NCBI GenBank assembly: GCA_021654635.1
Contig: AP025179.1
Coordinates: 1,488,001 to 1,552,000, forward strand
DNA from: Mycobacterium kiyosense
GTDB lineage: Bacteria; Actinomycetota; Actinomycetes; Mycobacteriales; Mycobacteriaceae
DNA length: 64,000 nt
Reading direction: 5' to 3'
This document shows, piece by piece, positions 47,579 to 58,054 of this stretch. Position 1 is the stretch's first letter. Each line of letters opens with the position of its first letter. The translations under genes and the position numbers were made by a program. The notes beneath the pieces were generated by a model. It was not told the origin of the DNA, ran no database searches, and saw only the letters and a list, made by a program, of their open reading frames with translations.

Positions 47579-49150
47579 TCAGTGCAGTAAGGTGGCCGCC
47601 TGGGCGGCCAGGTCGAGCACCGGCTGCGGGAAGATGCCCAACGCCACAGTCACCAAGGCGCACACCGCAATTGCGGCCTTGCTCAGCACGCCGGGCTCGA
47701 CCACGTGCGGCGTGGTATCGGTCGGTTCGGTGAAGAACATCGACACGATCACCCGCACATAGAAGTAGGCGGCGATCGCGCTGGAGATCACACCGATGAT
47801 CACCAGCGGCACCGCCCCGCCCTGGGCCGCGGCCCGGAACACGGCGAACTTGCTGATGAACCCGCTCGTCAGCGGGATCCCCGCAAACGCCAGCAAGAAC
47901 ATCGAAAGCATCACGCCCACAATGGGAGAGCGCTGACCCAGCCCGGCCCAGTGCGACAGTTCGGCGTCCTCGACGCCGTCGGAACCGCGGATCAGTCCGA
48001 CAATCGCGAACGCGCCCACCGTGCTGAAGCTGTAGGCCACCAGATAGAACAACGTTCCGGACAGGCCCTCGGCGCTGTCGGCGATCACACCGGTGAGGAT
48101 GAAACCGACGTGGGCCACCGACGAATACGCCAGCATGCGTTTGACGTCGACCTGATTCACCGCGGTGATGGTGCCGACGAGCATGGTCAGGATCGAGATA
48201 GCCCACAGCACCGGGCGCCAGTCGTGATGCAGGGGAGGCAGCGCCACGTAGACCACCCGCAGCAGTGCGCCGAAGGCCGCGACCTTGGTGGCCGCCGCCA
48301 TGAACCCGGTGATCGGGGTGGGCGCACCCTGATACACGTCGGGAATCCAGGAGTGGAACGGCACCGCGCCGACCTTGAACAGCAGGCCCACCGACAGCAG
48401 CGCGACGCCGACCAACGCCATCGACTCATCGCTCTGCGCGGCAAGCGAATCGCGGATACCGGTCAGGGTCAGCGTGCCGGTTGCCCCATACAGCAACGCG
48501 ACCCCGTAGAGGAAGAACGCCGACGAGAAGGCGCCCAGCAGAAAATACTTCAGCGCCGATTCCTGCGACATCAGCCGGCGGTGCCGGGCCAGTCCGCACA
48601 TCAGGTACAGCGGCAGCGAAAGAACTTCCAGCGCAACGAACATGGTCAGCAGATCGTTGGAGGCGGGGAACACCATCATGCCGCCGACCGACAGCAGCAG
48701 CAGCGGGAAGAGTTCGGTCTGGGCGGCCCCGGCGCGCTGCGCCTCTTGCTCGGCGTCACTGCCGGGCACCGAAGACGCTTGCGGGGTAAAGGAATCCAAT
48801 CCCGCGAACACCTTGGCGGACTTCTTGACCGCGACCTTGCTGCGCTCGGCCACGAAAATGGTCGCCAGCACCGCAACCAACAGAATGGTGCCCTGCAGGA
48901 ACAGCGCCGCCCGATCGACGGCCATCGCGCCCATCACGGTGCGCCGGCCCTCGGCCGGAACCGATCGGGCCACCACGACCACCGCCACGAACGCGGCGAC
49001 CAACCCGGTGAGGGTCAGGAACACCTGAGCGCCGTAGCGGAGTCGCCGCGGCAGGAAGGCTTCGGCTACCACCCCGACGACTGCGACACCGAAGACGATG
49101 AACAGCGGGGACAGCAGGAAGTACTCGATGCTGGGGGAGGGCAGGATCAT
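47579..49150 (-). CDS. nuoN: NuoN, NADH-quinone oxidoreductase subunit N
   Basis: 523 residues, membrane antiporter-like subunit of respiratory complex I. Conserved blocks are visible: VALEVLSLPLYLMCG with the Glu on helix 5, SALKYFLLGAFSSAFFLYG with the Lys on helix 7, LLFKVGAVPFHSWIPDVYQGAP (about 270), and NQVDVKRMLAYSSVAHVGF with the helix-12 Lys region. A soluble loop of about 40 residues after helix 3 (KVFAGLDSFTPQASSVP and an Ala/Gln/Glu stretch) is a mycobacterial feature. Its ATG overlaps the nuoM stop (ATGA). Last gene of the operon, convergent with the PPE gene. Confidence 0.95.
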   Translation of the reverse strand: MILPSPSIEYFLLSPLFIVFGVAVVGVVAEAFLPRRLRYGAQVFLTLTGLVAAFVAVVVVARSVPAEGRRTVMGAMAVDRAALFLQGTILLVAVLATIFVAERSKVAVKKSAKVFAGLDSFTPQASSVPGSDAEQEAQRAGAAQTELFPLLLLSVGGMMVFPASNDLLTMFVALEVLSLPLYLMCGLARHRRLMSQESALKYFLLGAFSSAFFLYGVALLYGATGTLTLTGIRDSLAAQSDESMALVGVALLSVGLLFKVGAVPFHSWIPDVYQGAPTPITGFMAAATKVAAFGALLRVVYVALPPLHHDWRPVLWAISILTMLVGTITAVNQVDVKRMLAYSSVAHVGFILTGVIADSAEGLSGTLFYLVAYSFSTVGAFAIVGLIRGSDGVEDAELSHWAGLGQRSPIVGVMLSMFLLAFAGIPLTSGFISKFAVFRAAAQGGAVPLVIIGVISSAIAAYFYVRVIVSMFFTEPTDTTPHVVEPGVLSKAAIAVCALVTVALGIFPQPVLDLAAQAATLLH

Positions 49151-50723
49151 CGGTGCGGTCCTTCGGCTGTCCGGGGTACCTGCATAGGAACGGTGGGTGC
49201 GGGATCGTGTTGGCCGATGGTCTGCATGGTGTGGTCGACCGCCGGGTTGATGACGTCCAAGATCGGCTTGGGGTACACACCGAGCACCAGCAGCAGCGCG
49301 ATAAGCGGTGCGACGACCACCATTTCGCGGCCGGCCAGGTCGCGGATCTTCTCGTTGCCGGTCGCCACCGGGCCGGTCATCACGCGCTGGTAGAGCCAGA
49401 GCATGTAGATCGCGGCCAGCACCAGCGCGGTGACCCCGAACGCGGCGGCCACCCAGTAGCGGTTGAAAGTCCCCAGCAGCACCAGGAATTCGCTGACGAA
49501 CGGCGCCAGCCCGGGCAGCGAGAGGGTGGCCATGCAGGAGACCAGGAAGGTGCCCGCCAAGATCGGGGCCACCTTCTGCACGCCCCCCGTAGTCGGAGAT
49601 CGACCGACTGCCGCGCCGGGACACCAGGAAACCGGCGATCAGGAACACCGCCGCCGTCGAGAGGCCGTGGTTGAGCATGTACAGCGTCGAGCCGCTCTGG
49701 CCCTGCGTGGTCATCACGAAGATACCGGCGATGATGAACCCGAAGTGCGAGATCGAGGTGTAGGCGATCAGGCGCATCATGTCGGTCTGGCCGATCGCCA
49801 CGATCGCGCCGTAGATCACCCCCGATGATGGCCAGCGCCACGATCACCGGCCGGAAATACGTTGAGGCATCAGGGAACAGCTGCAGGCAGTAGCGCAGCA
49901 TGCCGAACGTGCCGACCTTGTCCATCACAGCGGTGATCAGCACCGCGGTCGCCGGCGTGGATTCGACCGCGGCGTCGGGCAGCCAGCGGTGCAGTGGCCA
50001 CAGCGGCGCTTTGACCGCGAACGCGAACATGAAGCCCAGGAAGATGGCCTTGAACACCGCGGGATCCACGTCGCTGTAGCGGCCCCACTGCACGCCGGTG
50101 ACGATCTCGCGGAAATCGAAGGTGCCGCCCCCGTGCTGCGCGGTCACCACGTACAGCCCGATCACCGCCGCCAGCATGATCAACCCGCCGAACAGGTTGT
50201 ACAGCAAGAACTTCACCGCTGCCTTCGAACGTCCGGCACCGTGACCGAAGCCGCCGATCAAGAAGTACATCGGGATCAGCATCGCCTCGAAGAACACGTA
50301 GAACAGCAGCACGTCGAGGGCGACCACCGAGATCAGCACCATCGACTCGATAGCCAGCGTCAGTGCGACGTAGGCGTGTACCCCGCGCGGGCTGGTCTGG
50401 CCACCGTCATTCCAGCCGGCGATAAGCAGCAGCGGGATCAGCACCGTGGTGAGCACCACCAGGACGAGCGCGATACCGTCCACGCCCAACGTGTATCCGG
50501 TGCCGAAAGCCGGTATCCACTGGTGTGATTCGACGAATTGGTAGTTGCTGCCGCCCGGTTTGAAACCGATACCGACGACCAGCGACACCGCCAGGGTCAG
50601 CACGCTGACCACCACGCCAGTCCATTTGGCGAGCTGGCGCTGGCCCGGCGGCAGCAGGATGACCAGCACCGACCCGGCCAGCGGCAGCAGCCACAGCACG
50701 GTCAGCCAGGGAACATCAGTCAT
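49147..50723 (-). CDS. nuoM: NuoM, NADH-quinone oxidoreductase subunit M (two frameshifts)
   Basis: Restored length about 524 residues. It is antiporter-like, with FFEAMLIPMYFLIG carrying the helix-5 Glu, SKAAVKFLLYNLFGG with the helix-7 Lys, KAPLWPLHRWLPDAAVESTPA (about 235), and RLIAYTSISHFGF. Two single-base insertions break the frame: the C5 run 49819-49823 (four C restores LAIIGVIYGAIVAIGQ) and the C6 run 49583-49588 (five C restores ISDYGGVQKVAPILAG). Both are homopolymers, so error is likely. The ATG at 50723 has the ribosome site GAGGAGG inside a 50-bp tandem repeat. Confidence 0.93.
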
Positions 50724-50817
50724 GAGCGCCGCTCCTCCTCATCGCTTCGCTCTGCATCGTCGCGACGAGTCATGAGCGCCGCTCCTCCTCATCGCTTCGC
50801 TCTGCATCGTCGCGACG
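50718..50817. repeat. Exact 50-bp tandem duplication, MIRU-like, between nuoL and nuoM
   Basis: Bases 50718-50767 and 50768-50817 are identical. The unit on the minus strand holds a core like GCGACGATGCAGAGC and GCGATGAGGAGGAG, which resembles the mycobacterial interspersed repetitive unit (MIRU) core. It includes the nuoM ribosome site and start codon, so the second copy provides a second ATG and ribosome site upstream. Confidence 0.75.
50720..50773 (-). CDS. 17-codon mini-ORF in the tandem repeat, overlapping the nuoM start
   Basis: The ATG of the upstream repeat copy (50773) begins [17 protein letters not shown], and its TGA overlaps the nuoM ATG as ATGA. A ribosome finishing it could restart on nuoM. 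MIRU elements are known for short ORFs whose ends overlap flanking genes. No function of the peptide itself is implied. Confidence 0.4.
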   Translation of the reverse strand: MTRRDDAERSDEEERRS

Positions 50818-50828
50818 CGGGCGCTCAC
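50739..50828 (-). CDS. 29-codon mini-ORF overlapping the nuoL stop (GTGA)
   Basis: A GTG that overlaps the nuoL stop by 4 nt opens [20 protein letters not shown] and ends in TGA 15 nt before the nuoM ATG, directly before the GGAGGAG ribosome site. It would carry ribosomes from nuoL through the repeat to nuoM. It is probably a coupling device and not a functional protein. Confidence 0.4.
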   Translation of the reverse strand: MSARVATMQSEAMRRSGAHDSSRRCRAKR

Positions 50829-52714
50829 CACAGGTTCACCGCCAACAATGCGCCGGCCACCACGGCGGCACCCAGCAGCATCGACAGCGCATAGTTGCGG
50901 GCGAAGCCGGTCTGAAAGCCGCGCAGGCGATTCGACGTTCGGCCCACCAGCGCGGCCAGTCCGTTGACCGATCCGTCCACACCGGCGTCGTCGGCGACGA
51001 CCAGCGCGTGTGTCAGTTGCGCACCGGGGCGCATGAAGACCTCCTCGTTGAAGGCGTCGCCGTAGGCGTCGGCGCGGGCGGCCGTCGTGAGCACCGAGAC
51101 GCGGGCCGGGGCGACCCGCGGGATTTCCGCCTTGCCGCCGTACATCCGGTAGGCCACCACAACTCCGACCAGGACGACCGCCAGCGCCGCGGCACTGACC
51201 GCCGCGGCCGGAATGCCGTGCGCGGCTTCCTCGTGCACACCGACGACGGGTTCCAGCCAGTGCTTCAGCGAGTCGCCGTAGGTGAACAGGAAACCGGAAA
51301 ACACCGAGCCGAACGCCAGCAGGATCATCGGCATCGTCATCAGCGCCGGCGACTCGTGCGGGTGGGTCCCCGGCGTCCAGCGCTTCTTGCCGAAGAAGGT
51401 CATCAGCATCACCCGGGTCATGTAGAACGCGGTGATGCCCGCACCCAGCAGCGCGGCCCCGCCGAGCACGTAGCCGCGGGTGCCACCCGCGCCCAGGGCC
51501 GCCTCGATGATCGCGTCCTTGGAGAAGAAGCCGGCGAACGGCCACACCCCGATGATCGCCAGATACCCCAGACCGAAGGTGGCGAAGGTGATCGGCAGAG
51601 CCTTGCGCAGCGCGCCGTAGCGGCGCATGTCCTGCTCCTCGTGCATGGCATGGATGATCGACCCGGAGCCCAGGAACAGCCCGGCCTTGAAGAAGCCGTG
51701 GGTGAGCAGGTGCATGATCGCGAAGGGGTAGCCGGCCGGGCCCAGGCCCGCGGCCAGCACCATGTAGCCGATCTGGCTCATCGTGGAGGCGGCCAGGGCC
51801 CGCTTGATGTCGTCCTTGGCGCAGCCGATGAACGCTCCCAGCATCAGGGTCACCGCGCCGACGATGACGACGGCCAGCTGCGCGCCGGGCGCCAGGTTGA
51901 ACACCGGGTTGGACCGCACGATCAGGTAGACACCGGCGGTCACCATGGTGGCGGCGTGGATCAGCGCGGACACCGGGGTGGGGCCCTCCATGGCGTCGCC
52001 CAACCAGGCCTGCAGCGGCACCTGGGCGGATTTGGCGCACGCACCCATCAGCAGCAGCAGACCCATCGCGTTCAGCACGCCCTGACTGGCGGCGGGCGCC
52101 CCGGCGAACACGCCGCTGTAGGACACCGTGCCGAAGGTGCCGAACATCAGGAACATCGCCAATGCCAACCCGGCGTCGCCGACCCGGTTCATCACGAACG
52201 CCTTCTTGGCCGCCGTGGCCGCCGACGGCTTGTGGTACCAGAAGCCGATCAGCAGGTAGGAAGCCAGGCCCACGCCTTCCCAGCCGACGTAGAGCAGCAC
52301 GTAGTTGTCCGCGACCACCAGCAGCAGCATCGAGGCCAGGAACAGATTGAGGTAGCCGAAGAAGCGGCGGCGGTCCGGGTCCTCGGCCATGTAGGCGATC
52401 GAATAGATGTGGATCAGCGAGCCCACTCCGGAGATCAGCAGCACGAAACACATTGACAGCTGGTCGATCTGCAGGCCGAAGTCGACGTGCAGGCCACCGA
52501 CGGGAATCCAGGAGTACACCGTCTGGGCGATGGTCCGGTCGCCTTCGCCACGACCGAGCATCTCGGCTAGCAGCGTGGCTCCCACGCCGAACGCGGACAG
52601 CGCGGCCAGTGTGCCCAGCCAGTGGCCGAAGGCGTCGGTGCGCCGACCGCCGAACAGCAGGATCGCGGCACCTGCCAGGGGCAGTGCCACCAGCAGCCAG
52701 GTGTAGTGAATCAT
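50825..52714 (-). CDS. nuoL: NuoL, NADH-quinone oxidoreductase subunit L
   Basis: 629 residues from the ATG at 52714 ([19 protein letters not shown]); the in-frame extension to 52774 overlaps nuoK and is rejected. It is an antiporter-like subunit with the long lateral helix at the C-terminus. Motifs: [16 protein letters not shown] (helix 5, Glu about 143), [32 protein letters not shown] (about 240) and [21 protein letters not shown]. Membrane arm of complex I, proton pumping. The frame is intact. The operon continues into nuoM across a MIRU-like repeat. Confidence 0.95.
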   Translation of the reverse strand: MIHYTWLLVALPLAGAAILLFGGRRTDAFGHWLGTLAALSAFGVGATLLAEMLGRGEGDRTIAQTVYSWIPVGGLHVDFGLQIDQLSMCFVLLISGVGSLIHIYSIAYMAEDPDRRRFFGYLNLFLASMLLLVVADNYVLLYVGWEGVGLASYLLIGFWYHKPSAATAAKKAFVMNRVGDAGLALAMFLMFGTFGTVSYSGVFAGAPAASQGVLNAMGLLLLMGACAKSAQVPLQAWLGDAMEGPTPVSALIHAATMVTAGVYLIVRSNPVFNLAPGAQLAVVIVGAVTLMLGAFIGCAKDDIKRALAASTMSQIGYMVLAAGLGPAGYPFAIMHLLTHGFFKAGLFLGSGSIIHAMHEEQDMRRYGALRKALPITFATFGLGYLAIIGVWPFAGFFSKDAIIEAALGAGGTRGYVLGGAALLGAGITAFYMTRVMLMTFFGKKRWTPGTHPHESPALMTMPMILLAFGSVFSGFLFTYGDSLKHWLEPVVGVHEEAAHGIPAAAVSAAALAVVLVGVVVAYRMYGGKAEIPRVAPARVSVLTTAARADAYGDAFNEEVFMRPGAQLTHALVVADDAGVDGSVNGLAALVGRTSNRLRGFQTGFARNYALSMLLGAAVVAGALLAVNLW

Positions 52715-52724
52715 CTTGGCGTTT

Positions 52725-53024
52725 CTAGCCTTTGAGTAGATTCGCGTCGTCGACCGACGCCGATTTGCGGGCACGGAAAATCGTCATGATGATGGCCAGG
52801 CCGATCACGACCTCGCAGGCCGCGACAACCATGGTGAAGAACGCGATCATCTGTCCGTCGAGCTTGCCGTGCATGCGGGCGAAGGTGACGAACGCCAGGT
52901 TGACGGCGTTGAGCATCAGCTCCACACACATGAACATGACGATCGCGTTGCGCCGCAACAGCACGCCGGCGGCGCCAATGGTGAACAGCAGGGCCGAGAG
53001 GTAGAGGTAGTTGGCCGGGTTCAT
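52725..53024 (-). CDS. nuoK: NuoK, NADH-quinone oxidoreductase subunit K
   Basis: 99 residues, three membrane helices. The conserved Glu residues of the proton path are visible in [16 protein letters not shown] (about 34) and [15 protein letters not shown] (about 70). The ATG overlaps the nuoJ stop by 4 nt (ATGA). Membrane arm of complex I. Confidence 0.95.
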   Translation of the reverse strand: MNPANYLYLSALLFTIGAAGVLLRRNAIVMFMCVELMLNAVNLAFVTFARMHGKLDGQMIAFFTMVVAACEVVIGLAIIMTIFRARKSASVDDANLLKG

Positions 53025-53821
53025 GACGCACCGCCTTTGGGGCCGCCGGACACGGCTTCGGGGGAGGGGGTGGCAAGGCCGTCGGCCCCGCGGGTGCGCA
53101 GGATCTTGGAAACCGACAACTCCGAGTAGGAGCCGTCGGGCAGCAGCGCGGCCACATCGACGGCGTTGTGCCGGGCGTAGACACCGGGGTTCGGCAGCGG
53201 CGTCGGGTGGCCTCCCGGACGGAAGCGTTCCTCGGCGAGCTCGCGCTGGGTCTTGCGGCGCTCGAAACGCTCCCGGTGCGCCAGGATCATCGCCCCGACC
53301 GCCGCGGTGATCAACAGCGCGCTGGTCAATTCGAAGGCCCACAGGTAGCGCGAGAAGATCAGCGCCGCAAGGCCTTCGACGTTTCCGTTGGCGTTCGCGG
53401 CAGCCAGCCCGGAGAAGCCGCCGGTGGCCACGTTGCCGATCCCGGCGATCAGCAGCACACCGAACCCGATGCCGGTCACCACACCGGCGACCCGCTGGCC
53501 GTGCAGCGTCTCTTTGAGCGACTCGGCGGAGTCGACGCCGATGAGCATCAGCACGAACAGGAACAGCATCATCACCGCGCCGGTGTAGACGACGACTTGG
53601 ACGACGCCGAGGAACAGCGCGTCCTGGGCCATGTAGAACACCGCCAGGATGAGCATCGTCATCGCCAGGAACATCGCGGAGTAGACCGCGTTGACGGCCA
53701 GCACCACCCCGAGTGCGCCGATCAATGCCGCGGTGCCCAGCACCCAGAACATCACCGCTTCACCGGTGGAGGTGCGGACCAGCGTGTCGGCCGCGACGTT
53801 GGCGGCCAGGGTGGCGATCAT
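53021..53821 (-). CDS. nuoJ: NuoJ, NADH-quinone oxidoreductase subunit J
   Basis: 266 residues, starting [16 protein letters not shown] at the ATG overlapping the nuoI stop. Five membrane helices occupy about residues 24-190, including [34 protein letters not shown] with the pi-bulge helix. A long hydrophilic C-terminal tail of about 75 residues (from [14 protein letters not shown]) is typical of actinobacterial NuoJ. Membrane arm of complex I. Confidence 0.95.
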   Translation of the reverse strand: MIATLAANVAADTLVRTSTGEAVMFWVLGTAALIGALGVVLAVNAVYSAMFLAMTMLILAVFYMAQDALFLGVVQVVVYTGAVMMLFLFVLMLIGVDSAESLKETLHGQRVAGVVTGIGFGVLLIAGIGNVATGGFSGLAAANANGNVEGLAALIFSRYLWAFELTSALLITAAVGAMILAHRERFERRKTQRELAEERFRPGGHPTPLPNPGVYARHNAVDVAALLPDGSYSELSVSKILRTRGADGLATPSPEAVSGGPKGGAS

Positions 53822-54366
53822 TTGGCGTCCTGGCTTTGACGCAGACCGTGGGCGGTCACGTTGCCCAGGTAGTAGTCCTTGTCGGTGGCGCCCTCGGCCC
53901 GCGGGTGCGGCGGCGCGAGCATGTCCTGCAGCAGCGGCGCCAGCAGCCGGTCCTTCTCGTAGATCAGGTCGGCGCGGTTGTCGTCGGCCAGTTCGTAGTC
54001 GTTGGTCATGGTCAGCGCCCGGGTGGGGCAGGCCTCGATGCACAGGCCGCAGCCGATGCAGCGTAGGTAGTTGATCTGATAGACGCGCCCGTAGCGTTCG
54101 CCCGGGGAGTACCGGGCTTCCTCGGTGTTGTCCGCGCCCTCGACGTAGATCGCGTCGGCCGGACACGACCAGGCGCACAACTCGCAGCCGATGCACTTCT
54201 CCAGGCCGTCGGGGTACCGGTTGAGCTGATGGCGTCCGTGGTAGCGCGGCGCCACCGGGCCCGGCTTCTCCGGATATTCCTCGGTGACGGTCTTTTTGAA
54301 CATCGAGCTGAATGTCACGCCGAATCCGGCCAGGGCGTCCAACGGACGCCGGAGTGGGTTAGCCAC
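53818..54366 (-). CDS. nuoI: NuoI, NADH-quinone oxidoreductase subunit I (2x[4Fe-4S] ferredoxin type)
   Basis: 182 residues. Two 4Fe-4S binding motifs are complete: [12 protein letters not shown] (about 58-69) and [12 protein letters not shown] (about 103-114), which hold clusters N6a and N6b in the peripheral arm. The GTG start at 54366 overlaps the nuoH stop region by 8 nt. The C-terminal extension ([16 protein letters not shown]) is normal for mycobacteria. Confidence 0.95.
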   Translation of the reverse strand: MANPLRRPLDALAGFGVTFSSMFKKTVTEEYPEKPGPVAPRYHGRHQLNRYPDGLEKCIGCELCAWSCPADAIYVEGADNTEEARYSPGERYGRVYQINYLRCIGCGLCIEACPTRALTMTNDYELADDNRADLIYEKDRLLAPLLQDMLAPPHPRAEGATDKDYYLGNVTAHGLRQSQDAK

Positions 54367-55630
54367 GTGCCTTCTCCTTGCTCGCGCCGATCGGCTGTTC
54401 GAGTTTCTTCAGCGGCAGCGGCGGCACCGGGAACGCCGGTTCGGTGCTGCCGCGCTCCTCGAGCTGCTGGCGGCGCTGGCGGGCGCGCGCCCTGGGGCTC
54501 GGTGCGCTGAACGGTTTGCGCAGCGTCGCCAACAGCAGCGCGCCGACGACGAGGCTGCTGATCACCAGGACCACCGTCCAATGCTGGTAGCCCTGGTTGC
54601 GCAGGGTGCGGACGACGGCGGCGATCATGATCCACACCAGCGAGACCGGGATCAGCAACTTCCAGCCCAGCGACATGAACTGGTCGTAGCGGAACCGGGG
54701 CAGGCTGGCGCGCAGCCAGAAGTAGATGAACAGGAAGGTCCACATCTTGGCGGTGAACCAGAGCACCGGCCACCAGCCGGAGTTGGCGCCGTCCCACATG
54801 TTCAGCGGCCACGGGGCATGCCAGCCGCCGAAGAACATGACGGTGGCCAGGGACGACACGGTCATCATGTTGACGTACTCGGCGAGCATGAAGATCGCGA
54901 ACTTCAGCGACGAGTACTCGGTGTGGAAGCCGGCGACCAGCTCGCCTTCGGCCTCGGGCAGGTCGAAGGGTGCCCGGTTGGTTTCGCCGACCATCGAGAT
55001 CAGGTAGATGATGAACGACGGGAGCAGCAGGAAGACGTACCAGACCCGGTCCTGGCTGGCCACGATCTGCGACGTCGACATGGAGCCGGCGTAGAGGAAC
55101 ACCGCGGCGAACGACAGCCCCATCGCCACCTCGTAGGAGATGACCTGGGCGGTCGATCGCACCCCGCCCAGCAGCGGGTAGGTGGAGCCGGACGCCCAGC
55201 CGCCCAGTACGATGCCGTACACGCCGATCGCCGAGAGCCCCAGGATGAACAGCACCGCGACCGGAAGGTCGGTGAGCTGCAACGGTGTCCAGTGGCCGAA
55301 GACCGACACCTCGGGGCCGAACGGGATGAACGCGAACGCGGTGAACGCCGGGATCGCCGAGATGGCCGGTGCGGCGAAGTAGACGAACCAGTCGACGCCG
55401 CCGGGAGTGATGCTTTCCTTGAGCGCCAGCTTGATTCCGTCGGCCAGGCTCTGCAGGGTGCCCCACGGGCCGACCCGGTTGGGGCCGGGCCGCAACTGCA
55501 TCCAGCCCAGGATCTTCCGCTCGAGCAGGATCGCCACCAGCACGTTAAGCATCAGGAACACGAAGATGGCCAGGGTCTTGCCGACCACCAGCCACCACGG
55601 ATCGTGCCCGAAAGCGGTCAAGCCGTTCAT
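54359..55630 (-). CDS. nuoH: NuoH, NADH-quinone oxidoreductase subunit H
   Basis: 423 residues from the ATG at 55630 ([13 protein letters not shown]), overlapping the nuoG stop by 4 nt; the longer in-frame start inside nuoG is rejected. Eight membrane helices are present. Conserved segments at the quinone chamber: [21 protein letters not shown] (about 38-58) and [27 protein letters not shown] (about 224). The C-terminal tail of about 60 residues is basic and Pro-rich ([15 protein letters not shown]), longer than in E. coli. Confidence 0.95.
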   Translation of the reverse strand: MNGLTAFGHDPWWLVVGKTLAIFVFLMLNVLVAILLERKILGWMQLRPGPNRVGPWGTLQSLADGIKLALKESITPGGVDWFVYFAAPAISAIPAFTAFAFIPFGPEVSVFGHWTPLQLTDLPVAVLFILGLSAIGVYGIVLGGWASGSTYPLLGGVRSTAQVISYEVAMGLSFAAVFLYAGSMSTSQIVASQDRVWYVFLLLPSFIIYLISMVGETNRAPFDLPEAEGELVAGFHTEYSSLKFAIFMLAEYVNMMTVSSLATVMFFGGWHAPWPLNMWDGANSGWWPVLWFTAKMWTFLFIYFWLRASLPRFRYDQFMSLGWKLLIPVSLVWIMIAAVVRTLRNQGYQHWTVVLVISSLVVGALLLATLRKPFSAPSPRARARQRRQQLEERGSTEPAFPVPPLPLKKLEQPIGASKEKARG

Positions 55631-58047
55631 GATTTCGCCCCGATCTTCACCACGCTGCCTGCGGTCACGCCCAGTTGCCGGTGTACCGCCGAGCCGGGCG
55701 AGTTCAACGGCAACCACACCACCCGGTCGGGCATGTCGGTGATGTTGAGCGGCAATGTGATCGAGCCGCGCGGGGTGCTGACCGTGACGGGTTCACCGTC
55801 GGCGGCGCCGATCTCGGCCGCGGTGTCCGGCGACAGCCGCACCTCGGGTTGGCGCGCGGTTCCGGCCAGATGCGGTTCGCCGTCCTGGCCGCGGCCGGCG
55901 TCGAGCAGCAACCGCCAGCCGGTCAGCACCGCTTCGCCGGCGCCGGGCTGGGCGGGCGCTGCGGCCTGGACCGACGGCCCGGCCGGGCGTTCACCGTCCC
56001 AGGTACCCAGCGCCGCCAGTTCTTCGCGGGCCGACTCCACCGAGGCGCAGCCGAGGTAGATGCCCATCTCGTCGGCCAGCGTGTCGAGCACCCGGTGATC
56101 GGATTGGCCGGCCTGCACGGTGGTGCCACGGAACACCGGTTCGAAGCCGCGGTAGCGGCCTTCCCAGTTGACGAACGCGCCCGGCTTCTGCGTGGTCGGC
56201 GCCACCGGGAACACCACGTCGGCGCGTTCGGTGACCTCGCTGTGCCGCAACTCCAAGCTGACCACGAACGGCGCCGCATCGAGTGCGCCCAGCACCGCCT
56301 CGGGATCGGCGAAGTCGCCGGGCTCGATGCCGCCCACCAGCAGCGCACCCAGGGTGCCGTCGGCGGCGGCGGCCAGGATGCCGTCGGCGTCCCGCCCTGG
56401 CGCGGTAGGCAATTCGTCCACGTGCCACGCGGCGAGGACCTGTGCCCGGGCGGCGTCGTCGGCGACGGGGCGACCGCCCGGCAACAGGCCGGGCAGCGCG
56501 CCGGCTTCCAGCGCGCCCCGCTCACCGGCGCGCCGGGGCACCCAGGCCAGCCGGGCGCCGGTGGCCTCGGCCAGTCGGGCCGCGGCCGTCAGGCCGCCGG
56601 GAACAGTGGCCAGACGCTCCCCGACCATGATGACCGCGCCGGGTTTGCGCAGCAGCTCTCCCACCTCGCCGTCGGTCAAGCCGTCCAGCGTGGCGGGCTC
56701 GGCGCCGGGCGCGGTGCGCAGCAGCCGGCCGGACATCTTGGCCAGGGCGCGGGTGGCGAACGGCGCCACCCCGTAGACCGGAACACCGTTCTTGCGGGCG
56801 GCCTTTCGCAACCGCAGGAACACCGACGGCGACTCTTCCTCGGGCTCGAACCCGACCAGCAGCACCACCGGGGCGGTCTCCAGGTCGGAGAAGCTGACGG
56901 TGACCGGCCGCCCGGCGACGTGCGCCGCCAGGAAGTCGGCCTCCTCGGCCGAGAAGGGTCGGGCGCGGAAGTCGATGTCGTTGGTGCCCAACACAATTCG
57001 CGCGAACTTTGCGTAGGCGTAGGCGTCTTCCCAGGTGACCCGGCCGCCGACCAGAACCCCGGTGTTGCCGCGGGCCGCGTCGAGTCCCTGCACCGCGGCC
57101 ACGATCGCGTGCGACCACGACGCGGGCTGCAGCGTCCCGTCGGCGTCGCGGATCAGCGGCGTGGTGAGGACGTCGGGTTGGGTCGCGTAGGTGAACGCCC
57201 AGCGGCCCTTGTCGCAGATCCATTCCTCGTTGACTTCGGGGTCGTCGCCGGCCAACCGGCGCATCACCTTGCCGCGTCGATGGTCGGTGCGCTCGGCGCA
57301 GCCACCCGCGCAGTGCTCGCACACGCTCGGGCTGGACACCAGGTCGAAGGGACGGGCCCGGAACCGGTAGGACATCCCGGTCAACGCGCCCACCGGGCAG
57401 ATTTGCACGGTGTTGCCGGAGAAGTAGGAGTCGAACGGCTCGTTGGCGTAGATGCCGACCTGCTGCAGCGCGCCGCGCTCCTGCATGTCGATGAACGGGT
57501 CACCGGCGATCTGGTCGGAGAACCGGGTGCAGCGGGCGCACAGGATGCACCGCTCCCGGTCCAGCAGCACCTGCGAGGATATGTTGATCGGCTTGGCGAA
57601 GGTGCGCTTGGTGTCGGTGAAGCGAGATTCCGCGCGGCCGTTGGACATCGCCTGGTTCTGCAACGGGCATTCACCGCCCTTGTCGCACATCGGACAGTCC
57701 AGCGGGTGATTGATCAGCAGCAGTTCCATCACGCCGTGCTGGGCCTTATCGGCGGCCGGCGAGGTGAGCTGGGTGTGCACCTGCATGTCGTCGGTGCACA
57801 CCGTGGTGCACGACGCCATCGGCTTGCGCTGGCCCTCCACCTCCACCAGGCACTGCCGGCACGCGCCGACCGGGTCGAGCAGCGGGTGGTCGCAGAACCG
57901 GGGAATCTGAATCCCCATCAGCTCAGCCGCGCGGATCACCAAAGTGCCTTTGGGAACACTGATTTCGACGCCGTCGATGGTCAGCGACACCATGTCCGGC
58001 GGGGTCGCCTCGCCGGTCTTGTCGGTCGCATCAGAAGTCGTGGTCAT
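55627..58047 (-). CDS. nuoG: NuoG, NADH-quinone oxidoreductase subunit G
   Basis: 806 residues from the ATG at 58047 ([14 protein letters not shown]), the expected mycobacterial size. N-terminal [2Fe-2S] Cys ([17 protein letters not shown]), His/Cys [4Fe-4S] ([17 protein letters not shown]), a further [4Fe-4S] set ([17 protein letters not shown]) and the N7-type motif (VCEHCAGGC) are all present. A molybdopterin-oxidoreductase-like domain without cofactor follows. In M. tuberculosis NuoG is linked to inhibition of macrophage apoptosis. Frame intact. Confidence 0.95.
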   Translation of the reverse strand: MTTTSDATDKTGEATPPDMVSLTIDGVEISVPKGTLVIRAAELMGIQIPRFCDHPLLDPVGACRQCLVEVEGQRKPMASCTTVCTDDMQVHTQLTSPAADKAQHGVMELLLINHPLDCPMCDKGGECPLQNQAMSNGRAESRFTDTKRTFAKPINISSQVLLDRERCILCARCTRFSDQIAGDPFIDMQERGALQQVGIYANEPFDSYFSGNTVQICPVGALTGMSYRFRARPFDLVSSPSVCEHCAGGCAERTDHRRGKVMRRLAGDDPEVNEEWICDKGRWAFTYATQPDVLTTPLIRDADGTLQPASWSHAIVAAVQGLDAARGNTGVLVGGRVTWEDAYAYAKFARIVLGTNDIDFRARPFSAEEADFLAAHVAGRPVTVSFSDLETAPVVLLVGFEPEEESPSVFLRLRKAARKNGVPVYGVAPFATRALAKMSGRLLRTAPGAEPATLDGLTDGEVGELLRKPGAVIMVGERLATVPGGLTAAARLAEATGARLAWVPRRAGERGALEAGALPGLLPGGRPVADDAARAQVLAAWHVDELPTAPGRDADGILAAAADGTLGALLVGGIEPGDFADPEAVLGALDAAPFVVSLELRHSEVTERADVVFPVAPTTQKPGAFVNWEGRYRGFEPVFRGTTVQAGQSDHRVLDTLADEMGIYLGCASVESAREELAALGTWDGERPAGPSVQAAAPAQPGAGEAVLTGWRLLLDAGRGQDGEPHLAGTARQPEVRLSPDTAAEIGAADGEPVTVSTPRGSITLPLNITDMPDRVVWLPLNSPGSAVHRQLGVTAGSVVKIGAKS

Positions 58048-58054
58048 CGGCAGG

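Noticed and set aside
50739..52451. A 570-codon open frame on the minus strand overlapping nuoL
   Set aside because: It is a GC-driven shadow of nuoL with Arg/Gly-rich text. Only its last 29 codons, after the nuoL stop, are kept as a possible coupling ORF.
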